From Gilliamella bombicola (GTDB taxonomy: Bacteria; Pseudomonadota; Gammaproteobacteria; Enterobacterales; Orbaceae): a DNA stretch of 64,000 nucleotides. The stretch lies in contig NZ_FMAQ01000001.1 in NCBI RefSeq assembly GCF_900094945.1, positions 348,153 through 412,152 of the forward strand. Direction: 5' to 3'. Numbering within the stretch: position 1 is the stretch's first letter; each line of letters begins with the position of its first letter. Under the pieces are notes generated by a model that had not been told where the DNA came from, did not search any database, and saw only the letters and a list, made by a program, of their open reading frames with translations. Shown piece by piece: positions 20,237-29,364 of the stretch. Both the position numbers and the translations under genes were made by a program.

Positions 20237-20935
20237 TTAAGATGCAGTCCAAAACCCTGTGACATTCACTTTGTCCTGCTGCAAAACAGCTCGAATAGGC
20301 ATTTGATTAACATTATGATCTTTTTCGGCTTGTTCTAATACCTGCATTTTACTTTCACCAACTAAATGTAGATAGATATTTTTACTATTTAAAATAGTAG
20401 GTAACGTTAAAGTAATACGATCAAGTGGCGCTGTTAATGGTGTCATCCCGACAACTTTTCGACCTGATTTCATATCTAAACCGGCCGCTAAATTAGCTGC
20501 CCCTGGGAATAATGAAGCTGTATGTCCATCTTCGCCCATACCTAAAACAATTACATCAAATGGCATCGGAATTTTATCTAACATCTTGTCAGTCATTTCG
20601 GCGCCATCAAATGGATTATCACAACTGTTTTTTAAACCGACAAAATTAGCCAATTTTGCATTGTTTTGTAATAAATGCGTCATCACTAACTTTTCGTTAC
20701 TGGCATCATCATTATCATCAACCCATCTATCATCAACTAATGTAATAAAAACTCGGCTCCATTCTATATTTTGTTGACTTAATGAAACAAATAATGGAAT
20801 AGGTGTTTTACCTCCCGAAACCGCAATAGAAGCATGTCCTTTTTGTACAATTGCCTGTTTTAATTCATTGACAATATGTGAGGTTAGATCTTCGATCAAT
20901 AACTGACTATTTTGATATTTATTTAACGTAAACAT
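20237..20935 (-). CDS. pgl: 6-phosphogluconolactonase
   Basis: Hydrolyses 6-phosphogluconolactone, the second step of the oxidative pentose phosphate pathway. It is a SolDevB/NagB-fold protein. The ATG at 20935 (MFTLNKYQNSQ) follows a GGA-rich SD and gives 232 residues. A longer frame from 20977 would overlap zwf and is less likely. Motifs are VSGGKTPIPLF, LVDDRWV and the diagnostic LGMGEDGHTASLFPG. It lies 13 bp after zwf and forms an operon with it. Confidence 0.95.
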   Translation of the reverse strand: MFTLNKYQNSQLLIEDLTSHIVNELKQAIVQKGHASIAVSGGKTPIPLFVSLSQQNIEWSRVFITLVDDRWVDDNDDASNEKLVMTHLLQNNAKLANFVGLKNSCDNPFDGAEMTDKMLDKIPMPFDVIVLGMGEDGHTASLFPGAANLAAGLDMKSGRKVVGMTPLTAPLDRITLTLPTILNSKNIYLHLVGESKMQVLEQAEKDHNVNQMPIRAVLQQDKVNVTGFWTAS

Positions 20936-20948
20936 AGTTACTTTTCCT

Positions 20949-22409
20949 TTATTCAAATTCGTGCCATGAATGCCCATCTTTAGTGATTAAGGCAACCGAT
21001 GCGACGGGTCCCCAAGTTCCAGCTTGATAAGTTTTTGGTGGTTCTTTTTCTGTTTCCCATGCACTAATAATTGAATCAACCCATTTCCATGCTGCTTCAA
21101 CTTCATCACGATGAACAAATAACGCTTGGCGCCCCCGCATAACTTCAAGTAATAAACGCTCATAGGCATCAGCGCTTTGTTGGTGAAAAGTTTCGCTGAA
21201 ACTTAAATCAAGTTTAGTGGTTTGCAGATTATGAGTGCTATCTAACCCAGGTACTTTGTTTAGAATTTCAATATCCATTCCTTCATCAGGTTGTAAACGA
21301 ATCGTCAATTTATTTTGTGGTAATTGTGGATAAAATTCACTAAATAGATTAAGCGGTAATGGTTTAAAATAAACAACAACTTCAGAACATTTGCTCGGTA
21401 AACGTTTACCTGTACGTAAATAAAATGGGACGCCCGCCCAACGCCAGTTATCAATATCAACTCGAATGGCAACAAATGTTTCGGTATTGCTTTTTTGATT
21501 TGCACCGTCTTCTTCTAAATAGCCCGGTACATTAACACCATTAACAAATCCTGCTGTATATTGTCCACGAACCACTTTTTCGCGTATATTGGTTTTATCA
21601 ATTGGTCTAAGGGCATTTAGTACAGCTATCTTTTCACTACGTAAACTATCATCTTTAAGGTCAGCAGGTGGTGACATGGCAATCATAGTTAAGATTTGTA
21701 ATAGATGATTTTGTACCATATCACGCATTTGACCAGCTTTATCAAAATATCCCCAGCGACCTTCAATACCTACTTGTTCTGCTACCGTAATTTCGACATG
21801 ATCAATAGAATTACGATCCCAAAATGACGCAAACACTGTATTAGCAAAACGTAAGGCTAAGAGATTTAGTACTGATTCTTTCCCTAAGTAATGATCAATA
21901 CGATAGACTTGCGATTCGCTAAAAAATTTAGCCACCGAATCATTGATTTCGCGAGATGATTGCAAATCAGTTCCAAGCGGCTTCTCCATCACAATACGGT
22001 TTTGCGATTGATTTAATCCAGCAGCAGCTAAACCTTGGCAAATAGTCCCAAAAGTACCTGGGTGCATTGCAAAATAGAAAATAGCGGGATGACCTGAATC
22101 CAGTTTATTTTTCAATCGTTCAAAACCAGCGCTATCATTAACATCTAGTTTATGAAAATCCAATCGTTGACTAAATCGTTGCCAAATACTATCGTCTAGC
22201 GGCTCCGGCATAAATGAGGTTAACGCATCTTTTGCTACCTCACAATAAGCAGCATGATCCCAATCAGCGCGCCCTACGCCTAAAATTTTGGTCTGTTCAG
22301 GTAGTTTTCCATACTTTTCTAATTGATATAAAGACGGTAGTAATTTACGTCTAGTCAAATCCCCTTTAGCACCAAAAATAACTAAATCGCAAGCTGGGAT
22401 ATCAGACAT
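20949..22409 (-). CDS. zwf: Glucose-6-phosphate 1-dehydrogenase
   Basis: First enzyme of the oxidative pentose phosphate and Entner-Doudoroff routes, producing NADPH. It has 486 residues (E. coli 491). The NADP-binding GAKGDLTRRKLLPS sits near residue 13 and the active-site RIDHYLGKE near residue 174. The start MSDIPACDLVIFGAKGD aligns with E. coli from ACDLVIFGAKGD. It heads the zwf-pgl operon. Confidence 0.98.
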   Translation of the reverse strand: MSDIPACDLVIFGAKGDLTRRKLLPSLYQLEKYGKLPEQTKILGVGRADWDHAAYCEVAKDALTSFMPEPLDDSIWQRFSQRLDFHKLDVNDSAGFERLKNKLDSGHPAIFYFAMHPGTFGTICQGLAAAGLNQSQNRIVMEKPLGTDLQSSREINDSVAKFFSESQVYRIDHYLGKESVLNLLALRFANTVFASFWDRNSIDHVEITVAEQVGIEGRWGYFDKAGQMRDMVQNHLLQILTMIAMSPPADLKDDSLRSEKIAVLNALRPIDKTNIREKVVRGQYTAGFVNGVNVPGYLEEDGANQKSNTETFVAIRVDIDNWRWAGVPFYLRTGKRLPSKCSEVVVYFKPLPLNLFSEFYPQLPQNKLTIRLQPDEGMDIEILNKVPGLDSTHNLQTTKLDLSFSETFHQQSADAYERLLLEVMRGRQALFVHRDEVEAAWKWVDSIISAWETEKEPPKTYQAGTWGPVASVALITKDGHSWHEFE

Positions 22410-22509
22410 GGTTTTCTCCTAGGATGGTGTAATATAATCATTCTATTATGTTGGATGGTTAGTGTACAGGATAAATCATAACAATAGGCATTAGCCTGCA
22501 TTAGCTCTA

Positions 22510-22541
22510 AAACAAAAAGGTCACCTCTGTGGTGACCTTTT
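22510..22541 (-). terminator. Terminator of rplY (bidirectional-looking)
   Basis: AAAAGGTCACC (22515-22525), loop TCTGT, GGTGACCTTTT (22531-22541). Read on the minus strand, the stem is followed by TTTTTGTTTT. It lies 38 bp past the rplY stop and about 105 bp before the zwf start. Confidence 0.9.
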
Positions 22542-22578
22542 GTTTGAAACAAGTATGGATAATATTCCACTACATAAA

Positions 22579-22863
22579 TTACGCGCGTACAAAATCCATA
22601 TGAACTAATTTTGGTTTAAACGCATGACGTTGAACTGCTTGTACTTTGACTTTAACTGCTTTGCCGTCAACCTCAACAGTTAACACGTCAGAATAAAATT
22701 CTGGTTTCTCTTGCATATTAAAGATTTGGTTGTGATCAAGCACAACAGAGATTGCAGGTTCAGTTCCACCATAAATGATGGCTGGGAATTGACCAGCGTG
22801 ACGCAGGCGGCGGCTCGCACCCTTACCATGCTCTTTTCTAACTTCAGCTTTGAATGTAAACAT
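22579..22863 (-). CDS. rplY: 50S ribosomal protein L25
   Basis: 5S-rRNA-binding protein of the central protuberance. It has 94 residues, the same size as the short single-domain E. coli L25. It begins [21 protein letters not shown], and the C-terminal [13 protein letters not shown] is typical. It is monocistronic with its own downstream terminator. Confidence 0.96.
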   Translation of the reverse strand: MFTFKAEVRKEHGKGASRRLRHAGQFPAIIYGGTEPAISVVLDHNQIFNMQEKPEFYSDVLTVEVDGKAVKVKVQAVQRHAFKPKLVHMDFVRA

Positions 22864-23044
22864 ATTTATTTCTCTTAATTATTAAAAATAAAAGCCAATT
22901 ACAGGCGACCCAGTAGTTGACTATCAAACTAGCACTTTAAAAAGTGTTGTGGATTATAAAGTGTTATCCCTATAAACGCAATCAATTAATCATATGCAAA
23001 TTGAGTAAAACATTGATTGCGTATGTGGCATAAAATATGAACGA

Positions 23045-23917
23045 TTAGATCACCTCTATAAGAAAACCATAAGTTGATTTCTTATTGGGAGATGATTTCA
23101 ATGGTTTTGTAATACAACCGGCTTCAACACAAACCATTGATTTATATTCATCATCACCAAAATCCGCCATTGCTTTAGCTTTATTTATCCATGGATTCCA
23201 AGTAACTACATCACTGACATTAGTGTTGGTTAATCGAATTGTTCGGATGCCATCAGTTATCGTTAGTTGTTTACTCGCATCAGTATAAATACGATCGACT
23301 TCTTGATTAAAAGTCAATTGACCTACTGTCACTGGTTTGTTTTCAACAGCAAGTCGTTCTTGATAAGTTTCCCCCAAACCTTTGACGACAACATGGTCAA
23401 TATTATCAATACCAAAATAAGTATGTAGCGCACTAGTTATATCAAAGTCAGCAAAACAGCTTAAAGTAACTTCACAAGTTTTACCTAAATGAAGATTTAA
23501 TGACACAGTAAAAGGTTGGCGACAATAAGGTTCTGTCTGCTGATTATTCGTGAGTGACAAAATGAGATCAACACCATTGTCATCCTCTTTACAAGAATCT
23601 AATTGCCATTCAACAATACGCGCAAAACCATGAGAAGGATTTCCTAACTGACCAAACCATGGCCAGCAAACCGGTATCCCACCTCGAATAGCCACCCCTT
23701 GTTTAAAATTTGTTTTGTCGCTTAGCCAAACAACGGGAGTTTGTTCAGTAGCAGGCTGCCAAAATAACAAATGAGCACCTTGTAATGTAACCGCTGCCTT
23801 GCAAGTTTTATGGTTAATAACCACAATAGGGAGTTCACCATAAGTCGATTGCTTAACCGATGAGCTTAGTGATACGCCTGATAAGCCACTATCTAAAATC
23901 GCTTTATATATACTCAT
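23045..23917 (-). CDS. yeaD: Glucose-6-phosphate 1-epimerase (YeaD-type mutarotase)
   Basis: Aldose-1-epimerase superfamily enzyme that interconverts anomers of hexose 6-phosphates. It has 290 residues. The catalytic histidine lies in SALHTYFGI and the glutamate in VCVEAGCI. The substrate-binding IRGGIPVCWPWFG is characteristic of the YeaD branch. It stands alone, with a role next to zwf/pgl chemistry. Confidence 0.9.
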   Translation of the reverse strand: MSIYKAILDSGLSGVSLSSSVKQSTYGELPIVVINHKTCKAAVTLQGAHLLFWQPATEQTPVVWLSDKTNFKQGVAIRGGIPVCWPWFGQLGNPSHGFARIVEWQLDSCKEDDNGVDLILSLTNNQQTEPYCRQPFTVSLNLHLGKTCEVTLSCFADFDITSALHTYFGIDNIDHVVVKGLGETYQERLAVENKPVTVGQLTFNQEVDRIYTDASKQLTITDGIRTIRLTNTNVSDVVTWNPWINKAKAMADFGDDEYKSMVCVEAGCITKPLKSSPNKKSTYGFLIEVI

Positions 23918-24113
23918 ACTTACTCCTAAATAATAAATTTAATCAACAATTAATATCGAAACATATCGATAATTGTACGCTTTTTAACTTAATAATAAAA
24001 ACACTATAGATGCCAAAAGCTTTTTTTAATAAATTGGAGTAAAATGGCAGGCTATAAAAATAAGATAACACACGGGTTATTTTTGTTAAAAAGTTTCAGG
24101 AAAGGCTACGTTT

Positions 24114-25241
24114 ATGTATAAAATCCCAATGAGTTTGTATATTCATATGCCATGGTGTGTACAAAAATGTCCTTATTGTGATTTTAATTCACATACCGTT
24201 AAAAGAACGCCAGATTATAAAGCCTATATAGCGCATTTGATTAAAGATTTACAGCATGATGCTGTTTTTTGTTCAAACCGTTCAATTCATTCAATCTTTA
24301 TTGGCGGAGGTACACCGAGCCTGTTTTCTGCTGAATTGATTGATAAATTATTATTGAATATAAATAAGATTATCCCCATAAATAAGAATGCAGAAATTAC
24401 CATTGAAGCCAATCCAAATTCTGTAGATATAGAAAGATTTAATGGTTATCAACAAGCAGGTATAAATCGCATATCAATCGGTGTGCAAAGTTTTCAAGCC
24501 GATAAGCTGGTTAAATTAGGGCGGATACATGATCCCAAAGAAGCAATCACAGCAGGAAAACTAGCCCAAACATTAAATTTAAGAAGTTTTAATTTAGATT
24601 TAATGCATGGCTTGCCAAATCAAAGTATTGATGATGCCATATATGACTTAGAACAAGCCATTGCTATCGCACCACCTCATTTGTCTTGGTATCAATTGAC
24701 TATTGAACCCAATACACTATTTGGATCAAAGCCTCCCGTTTTGCCTGATGACGATAAACTTTGGGAAATTTATCAACGAGGTCATCAATTATTAACAAAA
24801 CATGGTTACCAGCAATATGAAACCTCGGCTTATGCTAAAGAGGATTTACAATGCCAACATAATTTAAATTATTGGCGATTTGGAGACTATTTAGGCATTG
24901 GATGTGGTGCTCATGGTAAATTAACACAACCTGATGGCAAAGTTATTCGCACCATAAAGACACGTCATCCAAAAGGTTATTTAGAAGGACGTTATTTGGA
25001 TAAATATTATACGGTACCAAAAGAAGATCTACCCTTTGAATTTTTTATGAATCGTTTTAGGCTTTTTGAACCCACACCTAAACAAGAATTTGAACAACGG
25101 ACTTATTTACCTTTACAAACAGTAGAGAAACAAATAACAACCGCCATTGAAAGAAATTATTTAATTGAAAACAAACAAAACTGGCAAATAACTGATTATG
25201 GGAAGTTATTTCTTAATTCACTATTAGAACTTTTTTTATAG
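24114..25241 (+). CDS. hemW: Heme chaperone HemW (radical SAM)
   Basis: Radical SAM-fold heme-binding protein related to HemN, thought to deliver heme to respiratory enzymes. It has 375 residues. The CxxxCxxC cluster motif is CVQKCPYC at residues 15-22, followed by FIGGGTPS, EANPNS and the LGIGCGAHG segment. Unlike true HemN it lacks the long N-terminal extension. An AGG precedes the ATG. It is divergent from the yeaD-type gene. Confidence 0.93.
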   Translation: MYKIPMSLYIHMPWCVQKCPYCDFNSHTVKRTPDYKAYIAHLIKDLQHDAVFCSNRSIHSIFIGGGTPSLFSAELIDKLLLNINKIIPINKNAEITIEANPNSVDIERFNGYQQAGINRISIGVQSFQADKLVKLGRIHDPKEAITAGKLAQTLNLRSFNLDLMHGLPNQSIDDAIYDLEQAIAIAPPHLSWYQLTIEPNTLFGSKPPVLPDDDKLWEIYQRGHQLLTKHGYQQYETSAYAKEDLQCQHNLNYWRFGDYLGIGCGAHGKLTQPDGKVIRTIKTRHPKGYLEGRYLDKYYTVPKEDLPFEFFMNRFRLFEPTPKQEFEQRTYLPLQTVEKQITTAIERNYLIENKQNWQITDYGKLFLNSLLELFL

Positions 25242-25383
25242 TTAAATTAATGAGTTACTTTTTAAGATAATAAAAAAATCTTTCTTTACGGTTATTTAAC
25301 AAAATAAGCACTAACTATTTAAGTAATAATTCACTTCCCTTTACACACATTTACCAATAAAAAGTGCATAATACAATCCGACA

Positions 25384-25450
25384 ATGCATTTATTTCATTG
25401 TTTTCCTATTCCTTATGTTTTCCCAATAACATTGTTATTGGGATTTTTTT
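25384..25450 (+). ncRNA. Candidate small RNA ending in a strong terminator
   Basis: The terminator at 25422-25450 lies 180 bp past hemW, which is far for its own 3' end. A possible promoter (TTTACC, 16 bp, TACAAT) ends near 25378. A transcript from about 25384 would carry a small ACAATG/CATTGT hairpin (25381-25402), then a pyrimidine-rich single-stranded stretch, then the terminator, which is the layout of an Hfq-type sRNA. No family was recognised. A long hemW 3' UTR is the alternative. Confidence 0.3.
25422..25450 (+). terminator. Rho-independent terminator (plus strand)
   Basis: CCCAATAAC (25422-25430), loop ATT, GTTATTGGG (25434-25442), then ATTTTTTT. It lies just beyond the 3' end of the convergent kinase gene and stops plus-strand transcription from hemW or from an intervening small RNA. 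Confidence 0.9.
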
Positions 25451-25477
25451 AGGTTAGAAAAATAAATATTGATGAAA

Positions 25478-26452
25478 TTAAACCGATCTAGGTGTATTTT
25501 TAGAGATGAATGTTTCAATTTCAATAAGGGATGATATTCCTTCCATCGGACCTTTTTTAGCAGCAGCTAACGCACCACTTGCATTTGCATATTCTAATGC
25601 CTTTTCGATAGAAAAACCTGCTAACATTAGACTTACAAATGTTGCGTCAAAACAACAAGTTGCCCCACTAGAATCAACTATATCCCTAAAAAAACCATCA
25701 ACATGAATCATTTTAAAGTTATTTTGTTCGTCATATCCATAATAATTAGCGCCTTGAACTCCATTTTTGATCACTATATGTTTAATGCCTTTTTTAAACA
25801 GACTTAATATAGTTTCCTTTTCGCTTTCATCATTATTATTTGCAAAATAACGCACTTCGCATTTACTAAGTAAAAATATATCAGCATACTCCAAAATATA
25901 ATCAAAAGATTGCGCCATTTCAGGGATATCTAACATTTCTTTATGTAAATTAGGATCAAAAGAAATTGTTCCTCCATTACTCTTGATAAGATCAAGCGCT
26001 TTACGCATCGCATCAATGGCACGAAAAGAATATAATGATGACCCCATAACATGTAAATGATTACAATCATTTATTAAGTTTTCATTAATATGGTGGAATG
26101 AAATTAAACCGCAGGCACTATTGGGAATATTAAAAATGAAATCTTTTTCACTAATATTTTTATTAACAACAAAAGTGCTACCTGTATTAGCTTTATTATG
26201 AATAGTAATACCATCAATAATAACACCATCCTGTTTTAGTCGATCAATGCACATTTTCCCAAATACATCTCTGCCAACACAACTAAAAAAAACTACAGGA
26301 ACCCCCAATTTTGCCACCTGATCAGCAAATATTGCTGGAGCACCACTGGGATAAGGACCTGTAAATTCACCAGTTTCATAAAACCGTTGATTGGGCTCTT
26401 TTGCAATAAATTCAACAAGCAACTCTCCAATTGTACAAATTTTAACATTCAT
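25478..26452 (-). CDS. PfkB-family sugar kinase with altered catalytic motif
   Basis: 324-residue carbohydrate kinase of the branch that begins IGELLVEF and carries GPYPSGAPAIF (tagatose-kinase-like). The C-terminal signature normally reads DPTGAGDCF, with the GAGD aspartate as catalytic base. Here it is D260-S-S-G-A-T-C-C-F268, so GAGD has become GATC and the base position is Cys266. The nucleotides are unambiguous. The rest of the fold, including VMGSSLYS, FDPNLHKEM and GPMEGISS, is well kept. It lies 11 bp downstream of a DeoR regulator in the same operon. It may be catalytically weak, repurposed as a sensor, or use Asp269. The substrate is unknown. Confidence 0.85.
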   Translation of the reverse strand: MNVKICTIGELLVEFIAKEPNQRFYETGEFTGPYPSGAPAIFADQVAKLGVPVVFFSCVGRDVFGKMCIDRLKQDGVIIDGITIHNKANTGSTFVVNKNISEKDFIFNIPNSACGLISFHHINENLINDCNHLHVMGSSLYSFRAIDAMRKALDLIKSNGGTISFDPNLHKEMLDIPEMAQSFDYILEYADIFLLSKCEVRYFANNNDESEKETILSLFKKGIKHIVIKNGVQGANYYGYDEQNNFKMIHVDGFFRDIVDSSGATCCFDATFVSLMLAGFSIEKALEYANASGALAAAKKGPMEGISSLIEIETFISKNTPRSV

Positions 26453-26463
26453 ATTATTTATAC

Positions 26464-27279
26464 CTAAAGTAGATTATGATAAGTCACACAATATTTATTT
26501 ACTGCAAGCTGCTTAAAATTAGAGTCTATCAATTGTTGATGATATTCCGTAACAGCATGTCTTGATAATATAACGACATCCATGTGTTTTAATTTTCCAA
26601 TACTGTGACTATCACAAATCTCTTCTTGAGGTGGCAAGATACCAATGGTATGGTCAGCAATTTTTAGTATTTGTTGATAAGTTTTCTGATGTTCAATATT
26701 TTCAATCACCAAGTGATTATTCGTATTGATAGCGGAAAATTCGAAAATAAAATGTGAAATGGAAAATTGAGTTAAAGGATTATTATTTTGTAAAACATTT
26801 CCCTCAAGTAAAACCCCTCCGATAAGAATTACTTCAGCATCGGAAAATTCTTTAACCAATTGTGCATTATTAATATCATTCATAATCACTTTCAATGACT
26901 TTTTATTATGCAAAAAAGGAATTAACTTTCTAATTAAACGTCCATGACTCAAAAAAAGAGTATCGCCATCATTAATATAACTTAAACAAGTTTTTACAAA
27001 ATTCACGTCACCACTATCAGTTTTAATTCCTGAATAACGCTGACAGGAAAATATATTTGGTGTACTATTAATAAAGTCCTCAGGTGAAATATAACTTGCA
27101 CCACCAAAAAAACGTTTCAAATAACCTTGTTGTTCTAGATAAGTTAGATCTTGGCGAATTGTTACATTTGAAACCTGAAGCTGCTCAGATAATTCTTCAA
27201 CTTTAACTTCACCACGTATACGAACAATTTCTGCGATTTCCAATCGACGTTTCAATAAGGCTGAAGATACTCTAGCCAA
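26464..27279 (-). CDS. DeoR-family transcriptional regulator
   Basis: 271 residues. The N-terminal winged helix is standard (RRLEIAEIVRIRGEVKVEELSEQLQVSNVTIRQDLTYLEQQ is its span, residues 11-49, followed by GYLKRFFGGA). The C-terminal DeoR sensor domain is poorly conserved: the FLDSGTT-type phosphate loop reads FLSHGRLIR, and the Asp-Ser-Ser-Lys segment near the C-terminus is replaced by DHTIGILPP. It is co-directional with the PfkB-like kinase and presumably controls that operon. Confidence 0.85.
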   Translation of the reverse strand: MARVSSALLKRRLEIAEIVRIRGEVKVEELSEQLQVSNVTIRQDLTYLEQQGYLKRFFGGASYISPEDFINSTPNIFSCQRYSGIKTDSGDVNFVKTCLSYINDGDTLFLSHGRLIRKLIPFLHNKKSLKVIMNDINNAQLVKEFSDAEVILIGGVLLEGNVLQNNNPLTQFSISHFIFEFSAINTNNHLVIENIEHQKTYQQILKIADHTIGILPPQEEICDSHSIGKLKHMDVVILSRHAVTEYHQQLIDSNFKQLAVNKYCVTYHNLL

Positions 27280-27473
27280 TGTTCACTTCCTATGTTACAG
27301 ATGACTACTTAATATTAATGATAATAAAATTTATCATACAACTTATCAACCTCAAACAAAAGATTAACATGCGAATTTTTAACATTTATCTTCGTTTTAA
27401 GACCAAAAGTAAATAAGTTAACAATTAAATTATCACTCAAGAAACTCAACACTTTTTACAACTGAGATGAGGT

Positions 27474-28589
27474 TCACTTTTTTAAAATAACTCGTAAATC
27501 TTCACCGACCATAGTAGCTGATTTAACTCGAAACTTTGGTGCCATTGACAAATTCTGTAAGTTAGGCAATATACACATGTCTTTCGCATTATGGCCTAGT
27601 AATTTAGGCGCATAATAGATAATCAATTCATCAACTAAATCTTGCTCTATCAATGCCCCTGCTAGGTGAGCGCCAGCTTCAACCCAAATAGAATTTATTT
27701 GATTGTTGTTAGCTAATAAAGAAAATAATTTAGTCAAATTAATATTCTTATTCGCTGATGATTCGATGATTAACTTTGTATTTGGTTTAGTAACAGGCAT
27801 ATCTTGCTTCCGCACGATCCATGTTTCACCTAATTGCTTAAAGATATTTTCATTCCCTGTGAGTTTATTTTGACTATCAATAATAATACGCACTGGTTGC
27901 CGAATCTTTTCGGAAGAATAAATTTGCTTGATATCATCAGGTAATTCGGCATCTCGAACTGTAAGACTAGCGTTATCCGATTGTACCGTAGCTCTGGTAC
28001 TTAAAATACAACAGGATTGTGCTCTAAATTTTTGTACATCCTGCCTTGCAACACTCGAAGTAATCCACTTACTTTCACCTGATGCCATGGCTATTTTACC
28101 ATCTAATGATGTTGCCAATTTAAGTTGTACGTACGGCATACCTGTTCGCATCCGTTTCAAAAAACCTTTATTAAGTTCTTCGGCCTGTTCAGTTAAAACT
28201 CCCACTGTGACTTCAATTCCCGCATCACTTAATCGTTTAATACCATTACCAGCAACAGTTGGATTAGGGTCTTGCATTGCAATAACAACACGTTTAAGTT
28301 GCGCTTTAATCAAAGCATCTGCACAAGGAGGAGTTCTACCAAAATGACTACAAGGTTCTAACGTTACATAAGCAGTAGAGTCTTTCGCCTCATCACCAGC
28401 CATTTGTAGCGCATATACTTCAGCATGTGGTTGTCCTGCTTTTTTATGATAGCCTTTACCAATAATCTGGTTATCTTTAACAATTATGCAACCAACATTT
28501 GGATTTGGGGTTGTGGTGAAACGACCTAACTTAGCAAGTTCTATTGCTTGTTGCATATAAAATCGATCGTTATCACAAGTTATGTTCAT
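27474..28589 (-). CDS. ribD: Bifunctional riboflavin biosynthesis deaminase/reductase
   Basis: Two steps of riboflavin synthesis: deamination of the pyrimidine intermediate and reduction of its ribosyl side chain. It has 371 residues. The N-terminal zinc deaminase has HAEVYAL and PCSHFGRTPPC, and the C-terminal DHFR-like reductase starts at about residue 150 (LKLATSLDGKIA). It starts 8 bp after nrdR, an order also found in E. coli. Confidence 0.96.
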   Translation of the reverse strand: MNITCDNDRFYMQQAIELAKLGRFTTTPNPNVGCIIVKDNQIIGKGYHKKAGQPHAEVYALQMAGDEAKDSTAYVTLEPCSHFGRTPPCADALIKAQLKRVVIAMQDPNPTVAGNGIKRLSDAGIEVTVGVLTEQAEELNKGFLKRMRTGMPYVQLKLATSLDGKIAMASGESKWITSSVARQDVQKFRAQSCCILSTRATVQSDNASLTVRDAELPDDIKQIYSSEKIRQPVRIIIDSQNKLTGNENIFKQLGETWIVRKQDMPVTKPNTKLIIESSANKNINLTKLFSLLANNNQINSIWVEAGAHLAGALIEQDLVDELIIYYAPKLLGHNAKDMCILPNLQNLSMAPKFRVKSATMVGEDLRVILKK

Positions 28590-28597
28590 ATAAATGA

Positions 28598-29050
28598 TTA
28601 TTTTTGTTGTAATTTCGCAATTTCGTTACTAAATTGCTCAATATCATCAAAGCTAAAATAAACCGAGGCAAAACGAATATAAGCAACTTTATCCAAATGT
28701 TTGAGTTCTTCAATCACATAGTCACCAATTAATTTTGCAGGAACTTCACGTTCACCGGTTGCTCTAAGTTTAGACTTTATACGTGTAATTGCATCTTCAA
28801 TGGCATCAAAACCAACTGGACGCTTTTCAAGAGCCCTTTTGATACCATTACGCAGCTTATCCTCATTAAATGGTTCTCGAATTTTATTACTTTTAATAAC
28901 ATTTGGCATTATTAATTCAGCGACTTCAAATGTCGTAAAACGTTCATTACATTCGACACATTGTCGTCTTCGACGGACTTGAAAGCCTTCTCCAACAAGC
29001 CGAGAATCAATCACTTTTGTATCATCTGCATTACAAAACGGGCAGTACAT
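28598..29050 (-). CDS. nrdR: Ribonucleotide reductase regulator NrdR
   Basis: ATP/dATP-sensing repressor of nrd genes. A zinc ribbon (MYCPFC and QCVEC) is followed by an ATP-cone domain (residues about 46-136). The frame extends to 29068, but the ATG at 29050 aligns with E. coli MHCPFC and has an AGGA nine bases upstream, giving 150 residues. It is the first gene of the nrdR-ribD unit. Confidence 0.96.
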   Translation of the reverse strand: MYCPFCNADDTKVIDSRLVGEGFQVRRRRQCVECNERFTTFEVAELIMPNVIKSNKIREPFNEDKLRNGIKRALEKRPVGFDAIEDAITRIKSKLRATGEREVPAKLIGDYVIEELKHLDKVAYIRFASVYFSFDDIEQFSNEIAKLQQK

Positions 29051-29364
29051 AAAAAAATATCCTAACAATGTTATAATTCATACTAAAATAGCCGAAAATA
29101 TTAATTTAAACAAGGATTCTTTTATAACAAGTCGGGTTAATATGTTCAATTCAAAATTACTGTTTATACAAATTTTATCGGCCCATAATCTACACTAAGC
29201 ACTTATTTTAAGGGAGGATAAACTAAAAAAATAAACATCATTGCTAATAGTTATACTAAATATTTATTAAATATTAATAAAATCAACTGATGAATTAAAT
29301 GGATAAAATTTATTGAAAGCCTATAAAAATGAATCCGTCGCTAAAATAGCGACGGGAAAACAAC
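29051..29364. other. Intergenic region between nrdR and thrC
   Basis: 314 bp of AT-rich DNA containing the presumed nrdR-ribD promoter on the right and the thrC terminator hairpin on the left. No reading frame of note and no RNA gene were recognised. Confidence 0.6.
29335..29355 (-). terminator. Terminator hairpin of the thr operon
   Basis: CCGTCGCTA (29335-29343), loop AAA, TAGCGACGG (29347-29355). On the minus strand it is followed by ATTCATTTTTA, a broken U-tract. It lies just past the thrC stop. Confidence 0.75.
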
